64,000 bases of DNA from Planotetraspora kaengkrachanensis (GTDB lineage: Bacteria; Actinomycetota; Actinomycetes; Streptosporangiales; Streptosporangiaceae). Positions 62,602 to 64,000 of the stretch are shown piece after piece (the first letter of the stretch is position 1; the number at the start of each line of letters is the position of its first letter). Position numbers and translations under genes: made by a program. The DNA lies in assembly GCF_016862895.1 (NCBI RefSeq), contig NZ_BONV01000044.1, positions 1-64,000 of the forward strand. Direction: 5' to 3'. Below the pieces are notes generated by a model. The model was given only the letters and a program-made list of their open reading frames with translations. It was not told the origin of the DNA and did not search any database.

Positions 62602-64000
62602 TCAGCCCTTCCCGCCGCCGACGGACGCCGGCGCGGCGGCCGGGGTCTCGCGCACGGTGGCCGCGGACGCCCGGCGCCCGCGTGCGGACGGAATGAACAG
62701 CGCCACGACCACGGCGGCGGCCGAGGTGAGCGCGAGGACCGAGAAGCTGTGCGTGAAGCCCGACTCGTACGGCAGCCCACTCGGCTGGAGATGACCCGTG
62801 ACGATGGAGCTCACCACCGCGGTGCCGATCGAGCCGCCGATCGTGCGGATGTTGGCGTTCATGCCGCTGGCGGCGCCGGTCTGGTTCGCCGGCACGCTCT
62901 GCACGATCAGGCTGGTCATCGAGGCGTACGCCAGCCCGAGGCCGAGCCCGAAGACGCCGCCGGCGACGGCGAGCTGCCACGGCTGGTCGTGGTAGGCGGC
63001 GAACGCGGCGCACGAGAGCATGCTGCCCGCCGACCCCAGCACGAGCTGGGCCTTGGCGCTGACGCGGTGGGAGATCGGGCCGCTGACCGATCCGCCGACG
63101 GCCATCGTCACGAGCATGGGCAACATCAGGAGCCCGGCGCCGGTGATCGTGGAGCCGAGACCGTAGCCCGCCTCCCTCGGCGTCTGCATGAACTGCGGCA
63201 GGAACGCGTACACGGAGAACATGCCCGCGCCGAACAGCAGCGCCACGAGGTTGGTCGTCCACACGGCGGGCAGCCGCAACATCCGCATGTTGATCAGCGG
63301 GTTGCGCGACCTCGTCTCGACCGTGATCCACAGGGCGAACAGGACCACCGCGGCGGCGAACAACGCGATCACCCGGGCCGACCCCCAGCCCCAGGACGAG
63401 GCCTCGCTGAGCGGGATCAGCAGTGCCACCAGCCACCCGGACAGGAACACCGCGGCCAGCCAGTCGACGCGTCCCGGAGTCCGCACCGGTGACTCCGGCA
63501 CGTACCGGTGCGCGAGGATAGCGGTCACCGTCACGATGATCATCGGAATCCAGAACAGCCACCGCCAGTCGAGCACTCCGACGATCGGTCCTGCCAGGAC
63601 GATGCCCAGGCCGCCTCCGGCGGCGATGACGGCCGACAGGCCGCCGACCGCCGAAGGCACCCGCTCGGGCGGGAACTCGTCACGGATGATCCCGAAGGAC
63701 ACGGGGAACACCGCTCCGCCGAGCCCCTGGACGACCCGGCCGACGATCAGCACCCCGAGGTTCGGGGCGAGTGCGGCGATCAGGCATCCGACGGCGATCG
63801 CGCCGAGGGCGACGAGGAGCGTGCGCTCCTTGCCGATCATGTCGCCGATCCGCCCGAGCAGCGGGGTCGCGACCGACGCGGACAACAACCACGCCGTCAG
63901 CACCCAGGTCACCGATCCCGGGCTGGTGTGCAGATCGTGCTGGATGGTCGGCAGCACCGGGGTGACCAGCGACTGCATGATCGAGAAAGCGGCGGCGGCG
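62602..64000 (-). CDS. MFS efflux transporter, DHA2/EmrB-QacA type (partial; N-terminus beyond right edge)
   Basis: 466 codons visible; the start lies past 64000. At least twelve hydrophobic helices are visible, with motif A in LLGRIGDMIGKERTLL and motif C in AAGGGLGIVLAGPIVGVLDWR, both of the 14-helix drug:H+ antiporter branch. Pumps out hydrophobic compounds in exchange for protons. Its stop is followed by a hairpin shared with the convergent tetR gene, so TetR may not control it. The last residues are basic and Ala-rich. Confidence 0.9.
   Translation of the reverse strand, partial: AAAAFSIMQSLVTPVLPTIQHDLHTSPGSVTWVLTAWLLSASVATPLLGRIGDMIGKERTLLVALGAIAVGCLIAALAPNLGVLIVGRVVQGLGGAVFPVSFGIIRDEFPPERVPSAVGGLSAVIAAGGGLGIVLAGPIVGVLDWRWLFWIPMIIVTVTAILAHRYVPESPVRTPGRVDWLAAVFLSGWLVALLIPLSEASSWGWGSARVIALFAAAVVLFALWITVETRSRNPLINMRMLRLPAVWTTNLVALLFGAGMFSVYAFLPQFMQTPREAGYGLGSTITGAGLLMLPMLVTMAVGGSVSGPISHRVSAKAQLVLGSAGSMLSCAAFAAYHDQPWQLAVAGGVFGLGLGLAYASMTSLIVQSVPANQTGAASGMNANIRTIGGSIGTAVVSSIVTGHLQPSGLPYESGFTHSFSVLALTSAAAVVVALFIPSARGRRASAATVRETPAAAPASVGGGKG

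Overview
The window is very GC-rich, nearly every real gene uses G/C third positions, and long open frames lie antisense to almost all of them. Together with KdpF, an ECF41 sigma factor, a GntR-TetR fusion regulator, a MmyB-type XRE regulator, ribosomal protein bL37, leaderless starts and the actinobacterial form of the inositol cluster, this points to a filamentous actinomycete (Streptosporangiales or Streptomycetales-like). The genus cannot be fixed from the sequence alone. It is chromosomal catabolic and regulatory DNA: no tRNA, rRNA, CRISPR array, transposase, phage or conjugation gene was seen.

1-6.5 kb: a divergent potassium-starvation locus, with kdpF-kdpA-kdpB on the minus strand (kdpB runs off the left edge) and the sensor kinase kdpD on the plus strand, without kdpE beside it. 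An apparently internally deleted aminoglycoside-phosphotransferase-like gene follows. 6.5-17 kb: assorted single genes (MDR oxidoreductase, Ppx/GppA phosphatase, an alcohol-dehydrogenase remnant, a flavin monooxygenase divergent from a GntR-TetR fusion regulator, isochorismatase-GlxA, a Tat-exported PhoX phosphatase with a PHO-box-like promoter, and an epimerase-ECF41 operon with a textbook ECF41 promoter).

17.1-25.8 kb: a minus-strand glycoside-utilisation operon of LacI regulator, binding lipoprotein, two ABC permeases, GH31 and a secreted clan-A glycosidase with two near-identical C-terminal modules. The same 17-bp operator-like site precedes lacI and the binding-protein gene. 25.9-28.5 kb: a Ro60/TROVE-vWA protein gene followed 11 bp later by the gene for the tiny ribosomal protein bL37 and a strong terminator; about 490 bp of hairpin-rich DNA without a gene lie upstream. 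28.5-34 kb: a TetR-ABC exporter operon, a small unknown protein, a methyltransferase and a CorA-type transporter.

34-53.7 kb: sugar/cyclitol catabolism. A small locus (TIM-barrel isomerase, Gfo/Idh/MocA dehydrogenase, divergent LacI and TSUP transporter with paired palindromic operators) is followed by a LacI regulator divergent from a phytanoyl-CoA-dioxygenase-like gene. Then comes a complete, mostly translationally coupled myo-inositol operon on the minus strand: iolG-iolE-iolC-aldolase-iolB-iolD-TIM barrel-binding protein-permease-ATPase-iolG-iolA. It is divergent from a GntR/UTRA regulator. It would import inositol, oxidise it to inosose, dehydrate and hydrolyse the ring, isomerise, phosphorylate and cleave the product, and convert malonate semialdehyde to acetyl-CoA.

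54-64 kb: two coupled FtsX-type permease genes, the second frameshifted by an exact 28-bp tandem duplication, then a MmyB-like regulator, an NTF2-like protein divergent from a TetR regulator with two palindromic operators, and an MFS efflux pump cut by the right edge.
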